Shown: positions 49,756-60,040 of the stretch, piece after piece
Layout of the letters: the number at the start of each line of letters is the position of its first letter
Position numbering within the stretch: the first letter of the stretch is position 1
Source: CAXQZM01 sp965229645
GTDB lineage: Bacteria; Pseudomonadota; Alphaproteobacteria; UBA7985
Length of the DNA stretch: 64,000 nucleotides
Assembly: GCA_965229645.1 (NCBI GenBank)
Contig: OZ245893.1
Span: forward strand, 1,860,001-1,924,000
Direction: 5' to 3'
Position numbers and translations under genes: made by a program
Notes under the pieces: generated by a model
Databases searched by the model: none
What the model was told of the DNA's origin: nothing
The model's input: the letters and a program-made list of their open reading frames with translations, nothing else

Positions 49756-50529
49756 TCAGAGATAGGTCGCGGAAACGAGCTGGATGAGGGAGGCGCTCAG
49801 GCGCGCCGCGGCGGCCACGGCCAACGCCATGACCAGACGTCGCTGAACCTTGGGGCCGAAGAATGGCGATAGGGCGCCGCCGACATAGACGGCAGCGACC
49901 GCCAAGACCGCCCCGAACACGGCGATGTGCAGATCATTGGTATCAAAACGCGCCCCGCTGCCCAGGGCGATGCGGGAGGCGGAAGTCAGAAGGAACAGGG
50001 GACAGATTGAGGCGGTAAAGGCCGCCCCGACAACGCCGCGGCTGAAGAAGTAAGGCGCGATGGTGGGCCCAGGCATGCCGATGGTGCCGGTCATAAACCC
50101 CGTGGCACCGCCGCCGATCCAGGGGCGGGCGAGCAGCGACGAATTTGCAAGCGACGCCCGCCCGACCAGGTTGACCCCCGCAAAGACAATGACCAGCAGG
50201 CCGAAGGACTGAAACAGCAGTCGCACCCAAGCCGTTTCACCGTAGGCGAAGCTAAGCGCATAGCCCGCCGACATGAACAGGAGCGCGGGGGGAATAACGG
50301 GCCAAGCAACGCGCCATCGCAAATCGTGCCGGAGTTGAACCATAGTGGTCACGGTCACGCCGACGCCCATGAAAGCGCCGACATAGACTGCCGTGAACGG
50401 ATCATAGACCGCAAGCAAGAACCCCGAGAGAATGATGCCAAACCCCATGCCAGCAATGCGCTGGATCAGCGAACCAAAGAACGCGGCGAGCAAGAGCCCA
50501 GGGGCACTTAGGAAAATCTCCAGGATCAT
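49756..50529 (-). CDS. TauE/SafE family anion exporter
   Basis: This 257-residue inner-membrane protein has about eight helices. The start is the ATG at 50529 (MILEIFLSAPGLLL). Family signs are GSLIQRIAGMGFGIILSGFLLAVYDP in the first repeat and GGGATGFMTGTIGMPGPTIAPYFFSRG, the mirrored glycine/proline-rich motif of the second repeat. Members export sulfite, sulfoacetate or other organosulfonates and some organic acids. It is convergent with the acyl-CoA synthetase gene (3 bp apart). Substrate unknown. Confidence 0.87.
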   Translation of the reverse strand: MILEIFLSAPGLLLAAFFGSLIQRIAGMGFGIILSGFLLAVYDPFTAVYVGAFMGVGVTVTTMVQLRHDLRWRVAWPVIPPALLFMSAGYALSFAYGETAWVRLLFQSFGLLVIVFAGVNLVGRASLANSSLLARPWIGGGATGFMTGTIGMPGPTIAPYFFSRGVVGAAFTASICPLFLLTSASRIALGSGARFDTNDLHIAVFGAVLAVAAVYVGGALSPFFGPKVQRRLVMALAVAAAARLSASLIQLVSATYL

Positions 50530-50531
50530 GG

Positions 50532-50562
50532 GAAACCCATGGCCCAATCAGGCATGGGTTTC
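50532..50562. terminator. Inverted repeat between giant surface protein and TauE gene
   Basis: This is a perfect 10-bp stem (GAAACCCATG / CATGGGTTTC) with an 11-base loop, upstream of the TauE start. A second stem (GAGGGTC / GACCCTC, 50592-50616) lies nearer the surface-protein stop. There is no T-run. Together they may end the long surface-protein transcript, but this is uncertain. Confidence 0.4.
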
Positions 50563-50640
50563 TACAGCGGATTCCAAGCTAGAGCGACGCAGAGGGTCCG
50601 TGCCAGCAAGACCCTCCAGTCAAAGGACCCCTGGCAGGAC

Positions 50641-53600
50641 TCAGAACGGCCGATCCCAGTACCCGTCGAGGCGGTAGGTTTCGCTGTCCTGGTCGCCGAT
50701 ACCGTCCAAGGTTAGCTCGACCCGGGCTTGCGAGCCCGCTTGGTCTTGGGGCTCCCACCCCAGGGTGAGGCTGCCTGTCAGGTCCGTATTGGGGCTATAC
50801 TCGCTTCCGTCGCTCAAGGTGACGGCGTCGGTCCCAAAAGTCTGGCCCATGGTGCTGCGCACTAAGTAGGTGCCCGTGTCGGTCTCTTGACTGCGGTACT
50901 CGACGCCCAGGCTCACACGACCGACAGTAGTCGTCGCGCCGCTGACCTCGCCGCCATCGCTGTAGGTGAAGTCATTTGTTTCCTCCGCTGCTACGAACAT
51001 ATTGACGAAGGGGGATAGGGACGCCCCATTGTCGAAGGCTTGATTGCCGCGCAGTTCGCCCGTGACGAGCAACCGGGTAGAGTTCGCGCTGGCGGTCGCG
51101 TCATTTTCGTCGACGAAGGCGTTGTTGGAAACGGTAAAAACGACCGACCCAGTGGCGGTAAGATCCTCAAAACTCTGGCCCAGATAGTACCCCACCGAGA
51201 GGCCGTCGCGATCCACGTCGGGTTCGTCTTCGTAGGTCCAGCTAGAGGTTTCGACGCCGTACAGCAAGCCCGAGACTTGCGTGTCGCTTTTGCTGATCTC
51301 CGTACCGAACGTCACGTAGGCCAGCGTGCCATCCCCCTGCAAAGCGGCATCGACGGACGCATCAGCGATGCCGAAGGTCAACCACCCGAATAGGGGGATG
51401 CTATTGCTGGTTCGCTGGGTCGGCAGAACATAAAGCCGTCCATAGTCTGGGATATCGCGTCCGTCCGTCGTTTGCGCCGTTTCGACAGACCCTGTATCCG
51501 ATCCACTGCTGGCGCCAGTACCAGAGGCCGTGACTTGGGTCGATCCGCCAGCGCTTGTGCTGGATCCCGCGCGGGGGGCGCTTACGTTGAGGGCGGCGTT
51601 GGCGGCGCTTAAGGGCGTTGCGGCCATGGTGTTGGACACGGCCAGGGAGGAGTTGACCGAGGTGACAGACTCCGAATCGCCCAAAGTACTCTTGGCCCGC
51701 GTGGCAAAGGCCCATGTCGTCGCATCCAGGATGCCCGCGAAGGCGTTCGGGTTTGCGGCACGATCCTCAATGGCGCCGTCGGTGACTTGGATGTAGTATT
51801 GGGTCCCGTAGGAGAGGTCTGTAGCGAACGTGACATGGACAACCGCGCCCGCGAAGGCCAGGGCAGAACTGCGCACATCGAGGGTTTCGACCGCGCTGTT
51901 GGTTGCGGCATCGAACAGGGTTAAGGTGCCCTTACCCGCCTGCACCTCCTCATCGAAGGTAAGGGAAATCGCGGTATCGATGGCCAAATCGCTGGCACCG
52001 TTGGCAGGCTGCAGGGCGATGAGTTCTGGCGTGGCCGAATCGACGAAGACCCGCGTTGTGAAGGTCCAACCCGCCCGATCCAAAATCCCCGCGAAGGCGT
52101 TGGGGCTGGCCGCCGTATCGGTGATGGCGGTGGCGTCGACTTCAACGTAGTAGTCGCTGCCATAGTCCAGCGTCATGGCAGGCCTGATGGTGACCCTTGC
52201 ATCTGCGAAACTGACGGCGCTGCTCGTCACGTCTATGGCCTCAACGACACTGCCGTCCAGGGCTCCGAACAAGGTGATGTTGCCCGTCCCTGCCTGGACC
52301 TGCTCGTCGAACGACAAACTGAGAACAGGTTGCAGATCGACATTCGTCGCGCCCTTGGTGGGGGATTGGCTCAGCAAGTTCGGGGCACCCGTATCCGCCA
52401 AGGTGGTGAAGGTCCAAATGGCGGGATCTGCGACTCCTGCAAAGGCGTTGGGACTGGCTGCCGTATCGGTGATGGCGTTGGCGTCGATCAAGACGGCGTA
52501 GGAGGTCCCGAAGGCGAGGTCGGCAGCGGGCTGGACGGTGACGGTCGCGCCTGCGAAGCTCACCGCAGCGCTTGTGACGTCGATCAGTTCCACGATACTG
52601 TTATCGGTAGCCTTGGTCAGGGTCACGTTGCCGGTGCCCGCGCGCACGTCCTCGTCGAATGCGAGGGTGAAGGTCGTATTGAGGGCCACGTCTGCGGCGG
52701 CGTTCGCAGGGCTCAGCGCAGCAAGGGTGGGGGCAAAGGTGTCGTCCAGGGTTGTGAAGGTCCAAGTGTTGGTCTCGGCGATACCCGCGAACGCATTGGG
52801 GCTCGCCGCTGTATCGGTGATAGCCGTGGCATCGATCTGCACATAGTAGCTGGTTTCAGCGGCCAGATCGACGGTGGGCGTGACGGTGACGGTGGTGCCT
52901 GCGAAGGTGACAGATGGTCCCGCAACATCGAACTTTTCCACGAGGCTGTTGTGTGCGGCGTCGAACAACTTGATGCTGCCAGTCCCAGATTGGATGTTGG
53001 TGTCAAAGGTGAGGACGAGACTTGCATCAAGAGCAACACCCGTTGCTGTATTGGCGGGGACGAGCGATCCGACGACGGGAGCGACAGTGTCGTCCAGGGT
53101 GGTAAAGGCCCAAGTTGTCGTGTCCGCGATGCCTGCGAAAGCGTTGGGGGTTGACGCCGTATCGGTGATGGCCGTGGCATCGATCTGCACATAGTAACTG
53201 GTTTCAAAGGCCAGATCGGCAGCGGGGGTGACGGTGACGCTTGCGCCTGCGAAGCTTACTGCGCTACTTGTAACATCCATGGCTTCGACAAGGCTGCCGT
53301 CGCTGGACTTGCGCAAAGTGACATGGCCCGTACCCGCTTGCACGTCTTCATCGAAGGTGATGGTGAAACTTGTATCAAGCGCCACGCCCGTTGCCGCGTT
53401 GCTAGGGACGAGTGACCCGACGACGGGGGCAAGGGTATCGTCCAACGTGGTGAAAGCCCAGGATGTCGTGTCAGCAATACCCGCGAAAGCGTTAGGGCTT
53501 GCTGCTGTATCGGTGATGGTGCCTGCGTCGATCTGCACATAGTAACTGGTTTCAAAGGCCAGATCGGCAGTGGGCGTGATGGTGACGCTTGCGCCTGCGA

Positions 53601-56600
53601 AGCTTACTGCGCTACTTGTAACATCCATGGCTTCGACAAGGCTACCGTCGCTGGACTTGCGCAAAGTGACATGGCCTGTACCCGCTTGCACAACTTCATC
53701 GAAGGTCAGGACGAGACTGGCATCAAGCGCCACGCCCGTTGCCGCGTTGCCAGGGACGAGAGACCCGAGGACGGGGGCAAGGGTATCGTCCAACGTGGTG
53801 AAAGCCCAGGTTGTCGTGTCCGCGATTCCCGCGAAGGCGTTAGGACTGGCCGCCGTATCGGTGATGGCAGTGGCGTCGATCTGCACATAGTAACTGGTTT
53901 CAAAGGCCAGATCGACAGAGGGGGTAATGGTGACGCTTGTTCCTGCGAAACTCACTGCGCCGCTTGTAACATCAATCGCTTCGACAAAACTGCCGTCGCT
54001 GGACTTACGCAAAGTGACATGGCCTGTACCCGCCTGCACCGCTTCATCGAAGGTGAGGACGAGACTGGCATCAAGCGCCACGCCCGTTGCCGCGTTGCCA
54101 GGGACGAGAGACCCGAGGACGGGGGCAAGGGTATCGTCCAACGTGGTGAAAACCCAGGATGTGGAGTCCGTGATTCCCACGAAGGCATTGGGACTGGCTG
54201 CCGTATCGGTGATGGCACCTGCGTCGATCTGCACATAGTAGCTGGTTTCAAAGGCCAGATCAGCGGCGGGGTTGATTGTAACGCTTGCGCCCGCGACGCT
54301 CACCGCGTCGCTGCTGACGTCTAAGGCCTCAACAAGGCTGCCATCGGCGGCCTGATAGAGACTAACGTTCCCTAATCCCGCTTGCACCGCTTCATCAAAG
54401 GTAAGGGTGAAACTGGCATCAAGCGCAACGCCCATTGCTGCATTGCTCGGAACAAGCGATCCCAGAACAGGGGCAAGGGTATCGTCCAACGTGGTGAAAG
54501 CCCAAGTCGTGGTGTCCGCGATGCCCGCGAAAGCGTTGGGGGTGGCCGCCATGTCGGTGATGGTGCCTGCATCGATCTGAACATAGTAGCCCGTTTCAAA
54601 GGCCAGGTCGCTCGTGGGGTTGATCGTAACCGTCGCGCCCGCGAAGCTCACCGCGCCGCTGGTGACGTCTAGGGCTTCAACGAGAGCGCCATCGGCGGCC
54701 TGATAAAGACTGACGTTCCCCGATCCCGCTTGCACCGCTTCATCGAAGGTGATGGTGAGGCTTGCGTCAAGCGCAACGCCCGTTGCTGCATTGCTGGGGG
54801 TCAGCGATCCAACGATGGGCGCGATGGTGTCGTTCAACGTGGTGAAAGCCCAAGTTGTCGTGTCCGCGATTCCCGCTAAGGCATTGGGACTGGCTGCCGT
54901 ATCGGTGATGGCGCCTGCATCAATCTGCACATAGTAGCCCGTTTCAAAGGCCAGGTCGCTCGTGGGGTTGATCGTAACCGTCGCGCCCGCGAAGCTCACC
55001 GCGCCGCTGGTGACGTCTAAGGCCTCAACAAGGCCGCCATCGGCGGCCTGATAAAGACTAACGTTCCCTAATCCCGCTTGCACCGCTTCATCAAAGGTAA
55101 GGGTGAAACTGGCATCAAGCGCAACGCCCGTTGCTGCATTGCTCGGAACAAGCGATCCCAGAACAGGGGCAAGGGTATCGTCCAACGTGGTGAAAGCCCA
55201 AGTCGTGGTGTCCGCGATGCCCGCGAAAGCGTTGGGGGTGGCCGCCATGTCGGTGATGGTGCCTGCATCGATCTGAACATAGTAGCTCGTTTCAAAGGCC
55301 AGGTCGCTCGTGGGGTTGATCGTAACCGTCGCGCCCGCGAAGCTCACCGCGCCGCTGGTGACGTCTAGGGCTTCAACAAGACCGCCATCGGCGGCTTGAT
55401 AGAGACTGACGTTCCCCGATCCCGCTTGCACCGCTTCATCGAAGGTGATGGTGAGGCTTGCGTCAAGCGCAACGCCCGTTGCTGCATTGCTCGGAACAAG
55501 CGATCCCAGAACAGGGGCAAGGGTGTCGTCCAACGTGGTGAAAGCCCAAGTTGTCGTGTCCGCGATTCCCGCGAAGGCATTGGGACTGGCTGCCGTATCG
55601 GTGATGGCGCCTGCATCAATCTGAACATAGTAGCCCGTTTCAAAGGCCAGGTCGCTCGTGGGGTTGATCGTAACCGTCGCACCCGCGAAGCTCACCGCGC
55701 CGCTGGTGACGTCTAAGGCTTCAACAAGACCGCCATCGGCGGCCTGATAGAGACTGATGTTCCCCGATCCCGCTTGCACCGCTTCATCGAAGGTGATGGT
55801 AAGGCTTGCGTCAAGCGCAACGCCCGTTGCTGCATTGCTGGGGGTCAGCGATCCAACGATGGGCGCGATGGTGTCGTCCAACGTGGTGAAAGCCCAAGTT
55901 GTCGTGTCCGCGATTCCCGCGAAAGCGTTGGGACTGGCCGCCGTATCGGTGATGGTGGTGGCATCAATCTGCACGTAGTAGCTGGTTTCGAAGGCCAGAT
56001 CGGCAACGGGAGTGATGGTGACGCTTGCGCCTGCGAAGCTTACTGCGCCGCTTGTAACATCAATCGCTTCGACAAGACTGCCGTCGCTGGTCTTGTATAA
56101 AGTGACATGGCCCGTGCCCGCCTGCACGTCTTCATCAAAGGTGATGGTGAAACTTGTATCAAGCGCAACGCCCGTTGCTGCATTGCTGGGGGTCAGCGAT
56201 CCAACGATGGGCGCGATGGTGTCGCCCAACGTGGTGAAAGCCCAAGTTGTCGTGTCCGCGATTCCCGCGAAGGCGTTAGGACTGGCCGCCGCATCGGTGA
56301 TGGCAGTGGCGTCGATCTGTACATAGTAACTGGTTTCAAAGGCCAGATCGACAGAGGGGGTAATGGTAACGCTTGTTCCTGCGAAACTCACTGCGCCACT
56401 TGTAACATCAATCGCTTCGACAAGACTGCCGTCGCTGGACTTACGCAAAGTGACTTGGCCCGTACCCGCCTGCACATCTTCATCGAAGGTGAGGACGAGA
56501 CTGGCATCAAGCGCCACGCCCGTCGCCGCGTTGCTGGGGACGAGCGATCCGACAACGGGGGCAAGGGTATCGTCCAACGTGGTGAAAACCCAAGTTGTCG

Positions 56601-59517
56601 TGTCCGTGATGCCCGCGAATGCATTAGGACTAGCCGCCATGTCGGAAATGGCGCCTGCGTCAATCTGCACGTAATAACTGCTTTCAAAGGCCAGATCAGC
56701 GGAGGGGCTGATTGTGACGCTTACGCCCGCAAAGCTCACCGCGCCGCTGCTGACGTCCAGGGCTTCAACGAGACCGCCATCGGCGGCCTGATAGAGACTG
56801 ACGTTCCCTGATCCCGCTTGCACCGCTTCGTCGAAGGTGATGGTAAAACTGGTATCAAGCGCCACGCCCGTCGCCGCGTTGCTGGGGACGAGTGACCCGA
56901 CAACAGGGGCAAGGGTATCGTCCAACGTGGTGAAGGCCCAAGTTGTCGTGTCCGCGATGCCCGCAAAGGCGTTGGGGGTTGACGCCGTATCGGTGATGGC
57001 GCCTGCGTCGATCTGCACATAGTAGCCCGTTTCAAAGACCCAATCGATAGTGGGGGTGATGGTGACGCTTGTTCCTGCGAAGCTCACGGTGCCGCTTGTC
57101 ACATCAATCGCTTCGACAAGACTGCCGTCGCTGGACTTACGCAAAGTGACTTGGCCCGTACCCGCCTGCACATCTTCATCGAAGGTGAGGACGAGACTTG
57201 AATCAAGCGCAACGCCCGTTGCCGCGTTGCTGGGGACGAGCGACCCGACGACGGGAACAAGGGTGTCGTCCAACGTGGTGAAAGTCCAAGTCGTGGTATC
57301 GGCAATACCAGCGAAGGCGTTAGGGGTGGCCGCCGTGTCGGTGATGGCTGTGGCCTCAACTTGCACATAGTAGCTGGTTTCGAAGGCCAGATCGGCAACG
57401 GGAGTGATGGTGACGCTTGCGCCTGCGAAGCTTACTGCGCCGCTTGTAACATCAATCGCTTCGACAAGACTGCCGTCGCTGGACGTATGCAAAGTGACAT
57501 AACCCGTGCCCGCTTGCACATCTTCATCGAAGGTGAGGACGAGACTTGAATCAAGCGCAACGCCCGTTGCCGCGTTGCTGGGGACCAGCGACCCGACGAC
57601 GGGAGCAAGGGTGTCGTCCAACGTGGTGAAAGTCCAAGTCGTGGTATCGGCAATACCAGCGAAGGCGTTGGGGGTGGCCGCCGTGTCCGTGATGGCGGTG
57701 GCGTCAACTTGCACATAGTAGCCGGTTTCGAAGGCCAGATCGGCGGCGGGGTTGAGAGTGATCGTGGCACCCGCGAAGTTCACCGCACCGCTGGTGACAT
57801 CTAGGGCTTCGACAAGGCTGCCGTCGGCGGCCTGATAGAGCGTGACATGGCCCGTGCCCGCCTGCACGTCTTTGTCGAAGGTGAGGGAAAGCGCCGTATC
57901 GCGCGCAACGTCAGTCGCGGCGTTGGCAGGGGAGAATGTTTGAAGCGTTGGGGCGCTGGTCCCGCCTTGCGTCGTGAAGGTCCAATCCGTCGTGTCGGAA
58001 AGCCCTGCGAAGGGCTTGCCAGTCGTGTCTTCGATCGCGTTGGCATCGACGAGGACATAGTAATCTGTCCCAGCTGCCAAACTCAAAGAGGGCGCAACGT
58101 TGACGGTGTTGGCGGCGAAGGTGACCGCCGCGCCTGCGACGTCGAACGCTTCGACGAGGCCGTCGTCCAAGGCGGTAAAGAGGGAGATGTTCCCGCTGCC
58201 CGCTTGCACGTCTTCGTGAAAAGTGAGAACAAGATCTGTCTCCATATCAACGTCCGTGGCACCCTGCGCTGGAGAGACCAGGTCCAACCCTGGCGTCCCC
58301 CACCAAGGCTTATGCGCGTCAATCCAATAGCTCGTGTCCGTATTTTGATCAAAAAAGAACGGTTCAGACGAGATTAGCCGCACATCCCAGCCAGATATGT
58401 CCTGACTAAAGGCCGTTGCTTTGTAGAACATGGTCGTCATGTACGCCACATTCCGCGTATCCCAATCGCCTATGTCCTGGTTAAAGGAGGTCGCCTCATC
58501 GAACATGGATTGCATATCTGTTACGCTCTGGGTTTCCCAATCGCCTATGTCTTGATTGAACGACATTGCTTGGCGGAACATACTCCGCATCGTTGTCACA
58601 TTTCGAGTGTCCCAAGTCCCGATCGTGCCATTGAAACCCTGGGCGTTGAGAAACATGTCGTTCATTTTTGTAACATTTCCAGTATCCCAGCTGCCAAGGT
58701 TTTGATTGAACGCTGTTGTGTATCGAAACATGGCCGCCATGGTGGTGACGTTTCCCGTATCCCAGCCGCTGAGATCGGAATTGAAGACCAAAGCATCCCC
58801 GAACATGAGCGACATGTCGGTAACGTCTGCGACGTCCCAATTCCCAATGTCTTGGTCGAAGCTGCTAGCGTATCGAAACATGGACGACATGTTCGTTGCA
58901 CTCGAGGTTTTCCAGTCTCCTATGTCTTGATTGAAGGCCGAGGCTTTATAAAACATGGTTTGCATGTCCGTGACCTTCTCGACATTCCAGTCGCCTATAT
59001 CTTGATTGAAGGCGCTCGCCTCCTGAAACAGGCTGTCCATGAGGGTGACGTTGGACGTGTCCCAATGACCGATGTCGCCATTAAAGTCGCTGCGAAGAAA
59101 GAACGACGACATGTCGGTCACATTGCCCGTGTACCACTGCGTGGGACCGTAGTTCACCGAATCAAAGGACACCAGATAGGAGCCATTTCCGTCAAATCCC
59201 GCGCCCGTAAAATCGCTCTGGCTGACCACCAGCAAACCGTTGCACGGATCTGCCGTTCCCAAGAATGTCGCGCCGCCGTTCTGAGCTATATCACACGCAG
59301 CGGGAACATCCCCATAGGCGGGCGCGAGCCTTGCGAGAATTGCAACTAGGCCCGTCAAAATCAGGGCGGCAACACCCTTGAGGTTCCTAAGGGTGCGGGC
59401 TCTTTTCCTGAAGGTCGAGCGTGGCCCAAGCATATCAAGCTCGCGCCTGCCGGCAGGCCTTAAACCAGTTGACACATGGATGAACGGAGGTGCGATCAAG
59501 CTTAAGTCGAATTTCAT
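50641..59517 (-). CDS. Giant surface protein: BspA-like repeats, 19 Ig-like (Big_5/SbsA) repeats, C-terminal beta-barrel
   Basis: This protein of about 2,958 residues is predicted to be an autotransporter-type adhesin. The ATG at 59517 has a GGTGA site; the ATG at 59433 would give a neater 41-residue signal peptide (hydrophobic core GVAALILTGLVAILA). Residues about 137-400 are some ten BspA-like (DUF285) units of the pattern F-x-QDIGDWDT-x-x-VT-x-M-x-x-MF. Residues about 410-2607 are 19 Ig-like repeats of about 115 residues, each with a start like PSNAATGVALD, then LTFDEDVQAG and TTTWAFTTL. A Ser/Thr/Ala-rich linker follows, then from about 2697 alternating beta-strands ending in W-D-R-P-F, a typical outer-membrane barrel terminus. 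Export: Sec then barrel insertion. No neighbouring secretion partner is seen. Confidence 0.9.
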   Translation of the reverse strand: MKFDLSLIAPPFIHVSTGLRPAGRRELDMLGPRSTFRKRARTLRNLKGVAALILTGLVAILARLAPAYGDVPAACDIAQNGGATFLGTADPCNGLLVVSQSDFTGAGFDGNGSYLVSFDSVNYGPTQWYTGNVTDMSSFFLRSDFNGDIGHWDTSNVTLMDSLFQEASAFNQDIGDWNVEKVTDMQTMFYKASAFNQDIGDWKTSSATNMSSMFRYASSFDQDIGNWDVADVTDMSLMFGDALVFNSDLSGWDTGNVTTMAAMFRYTTAFNQNLGSWDTGNVTKMNDMFLNAQGFNGTIGTWDTRNVTTMRSMFRQAMSFNQDIGDWETQSVTDMQSMFDEATSFNQDIGDWDTRNVAYMTTMFYKATAFSQDISGWDVRLISSEPFFFDQNTDTSYWIDAHKPWWGTPGLDLVSPAQGATDVDMETDLVLTFHEDVQAGSGNISLFTALDDGLVEAFDVAGAAVTFAANTVNVAPSLSLAAGTDYYVLVDANAIEDTTGKPFAGLSDTTDWTFTTQGGTSAPTLQTFSPANAATDVARDTALSLTFDKDVQAGTGHVTLYQAADGSLVEALDVTSGAVNFAGATITLNPAADLAFETGYYVQVDATAITDTAATPNAFAGIADTTTWTFTTLDDTLAPVVGSLVPSNAATGVALDSSLVLTFDEDVQAGTGYVTLHTSSDGSLVEAIDVTSGAVSFAGASVTITPVADLAFETSYYVQVEATAITDTAATPNAFAGIADTTTWTFTTLDDTLVPVVGSLVPSNAATGVALDSSLVLTFDEDVQAGTGQVTLRKSSDGSLVEAIDVTSGTVSFAGTSVTITPTIDWVFETGYYVQIDAGAITDTASTPNAFAGIADTTTWAFTTLDDTLAPVVGSLVPSNAATGVALDTSFTITFDEAVQAGSGNVSLYQAADGGLVEALDVSSGAVSFAGVSVTISPSADLAFESSYYVQIDAGAISDMAASPNAFAGITDTTTWVFTTLDDTLAPVVGSLVPSNAATGVALDASLVLTFDEDVQAGTGQVTLRKSSDGSLVEAIDVTSGAVSFAGTSVTITPSVDLAFETSYYVQIDATAITDAAASPNAFAGIADTTTWAFTTLGDTIAPIVGSLTPSNAATGVALDTSFTITFDEDVQAGTGHVTLYKTSDGSLVEAIDVTSGAVSFAGASVTITPVADLAFETSYYVQIDATTITDTAASPNAFAGIADTTTWAFTTLDDTIAPIVGSLTPSNAATGVALDASLTITFDEAVQAGSGNISLYQAADGGLVEALDVTSGAVSFAGATVTINPTSDLAFETGYYVQIDAGAITDTAASPNAFAGIADTTTWAFTTLDDTLAPVLGSLVPSNAATGVALDASLTITFDEAVQAGSGNVSLYQAADGGLVEALDVTSGAVSFAGATVTINPTSDLAFETSYYVQIDAGTITDMAATPNAFAGIADTTTWAFTTLDDTLAPVLGSLVPSNAATGVALDASFTLTFDEAVQAGLGNVSLYQAADGGLVEALDVTSGAVSFAGATVTINPTSDLAFETGYYVQIDAGAITDTAASPNALAGIADTTTWAFTTLNDTIAPIVGSLTPSNAATGVALDASLTITFDEAVQAGSGNVSLYQAADGALVEALDVTSGAVSFAGATVTINPTSDLAFETGYYVQIDAGTITDMAATPNAFAGIADTTTWAFTTLDDTLAPVLGSLVPSNAAMGVALDASFTLTFDEAVQAGLGNVSLYQAADGSLVEALDVSSDAVSVAGASVTINPAADLAFETSYYVQIDAGAITDTAASPNAFVGITDSTSWVFTTLDDTLAPVLGSLVPGNAATGVALDASLVLTFDEAVQAGTGHVTLRKSSDGSFVEAIDVTSGAVSFAGTSVTITPSVDLAFETSYYVQIDATAITDTAASPNAFAGIADTTTWAFTTLDDTLAPVLGSLVPGNAATGVALDASLVLTFDEVVQAGTGHVTLRKSSDGSLVEAMDVTSSAVSFAGASVTITPTADLAFETSYYVQIDAGTITDTAASPNAFAGIADTTSWAFTTLDDTLAPVVGSLVPSNAATGVALDTSFTITFDEDVQAGTGHVTLRKSSDGSLVEAMDVTSSAVSFAGASVTVTPAADLAFETSYYVQIDATAITDTASTPNAFAGIADTTTWAFTTLDDTVAPVVGSLVPANTATGVALDASLVLTFDTNIQSGTGSIKLFDAAHNSLVEKFDVAGPSVTFAGTTVTVTPTVDLAAETSYYVQIDATAITDTAASPNAFAGIAETNTWTFTTLDDTFAPTLAALSPANAAADVALNTTFTLAFDEDVRAGTGNVTLTKATDNSIVELIDVTSAAVSFAGATVTVQPAADLAFGTSYAVLIDANAITDTAASPNAFAGVADPAIWTFTTLADTGAPNLLSQSPTKGATNVDLQPVLSLSFDEQVQAGTGNITLFGALDGSVVEAIDVTSSAVSFADARVTIRPAMTLDYGSDYYVEVDATAITDTAASPNAFAGILDRAGWTFTTRVFVDSATPELIALQPANGASDLAIDTAISLTFDEEVQAGKGTLTLFDAATNSAVETLDVRSSALAFAGAVVHVTFATDLSYGTQYYIQVTDGAIEDRAANPNAFAGILDATTWAFATRAKSTLGDSESVTSVNSSLAVSNTMAATPLSAANAALNVSAPRAGSSTSAGGSTQVTASGTGASSGSDTGSVETAQTTDGRDIPDYGRLYVLPTQRTSNSIPLFGWLTFGIADASVDAALQGDGTLAYVTFGTEISKSDTQVSGLLYGVETSSWTYEDEPDVDRDGLSVGYYLGQSFEDLTATGSVVFTVSNNAFVDENDATASANSTRLLVTGELRGNQAFDNGASLSPFVNMFVAAEETNDFTYSDGGEVSGATTTVGRVSLGVEYRSQETDTGTYLVRSTMGQTFGTDAVTLSDGSEYSPNTDLTGSLTLGWEPQDQAGSQARVELTLDGIGDQDSETYRLDGYWDRPF
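51700..58290 (-). repeat. In-frame tandem array of about 348-bp units inside the surface-protein gene
   Basis: I count 19 units at the protein level. The central ones (roughly units 4 to 14) are nearly identical in DNA, while the outer ones (first two, last four) are diverged. Mosaic patterns are visible: some units share YQAADGGLVEALDV and others RKSSDGSLVEAIDV with otherwise equal backbones. This suggests recent duplication and shuffling by recombination. Long open frames on the opposite strand here are by-products of the repeat. Confidence 0.9.
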
Positions 59518-60040
59518 GATGATCACCAAAAAAGAAACATATGGATACTTATCGTTACTAATTTGGTTACAAATTAAATGTAACTGTGCAAGTGTCTAGT
59601 TAAATTGACCTAGAGTTTAGACGCCTCCTACTTCGAATTGGTCCTAGTTTCTCCGAGAAATAGGCCTATATTTATCGATAAAAACCATACCAAAGTATGT
59701 TGTGGAGGAAGAGTTCATCAGGATTGATATATTATTTTTTAGAATGCGTCATTTAGCCGCATCATAGGAAAGCAAAGTCATATCCCGTCGAGGTAAGGGC
59801 TCCTCGGCCGAAAGGCTGCGCGTTTCGCCGCCCCTCCGATTTACGTCGCGGGCACGTATTCGCTACTCTGGAACCCGCGATTTTCGCGCGCGGACATTGC
59901 CTGCGCCCTTCGGGCTTATACCCCGAGGCGCTTTTGCGCTATTCTCGGGGCCGATGCGGGAGCCGCAGACGCGGCCCTACGCCAGATCCAAGATGAAACA
60001 TGGTGCCGATTCAACCAAATCAAGACAAATGTGAATAGCT
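59518..60040. other. AT-rich upstream region of surface-protein gene with palindromes and repeat debris
   Basis: No gene is seen. 59530-59770 is AT-rich and holds the perfect palindromes TAGGCCTA (59661-59668) and TTTATCGATAAA (59671-59682), plausible regulator sites for the minus-strand gene. 59810-59985 is GC-rich debris; 59914-59980 matches the central module of the 195-bp element (CTTATACCCCGAGGCGCTTT...), and CTGCGCCCTTCGGGCTT matches a string at about 4205. Confidence 0.6.

Noticed and set aside
50641..58290. Possible CRISPR-like array
   Set aside because: The repeats are long, in frame and coding, with a 348-bp period, and there are no short repeats with unique spacers. No cas genes are seen.
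51040..58377. Many open frames on the plus strand opposite the giant surface-protein gene (for example 52330-53154 and 56107-56811)
   Set aside because: They repeat with the same 348-bp period, have no ribosome sites, and arise because the sense repeats lack antisense stop codons. The sense frame is continuous over 8.9 kb.
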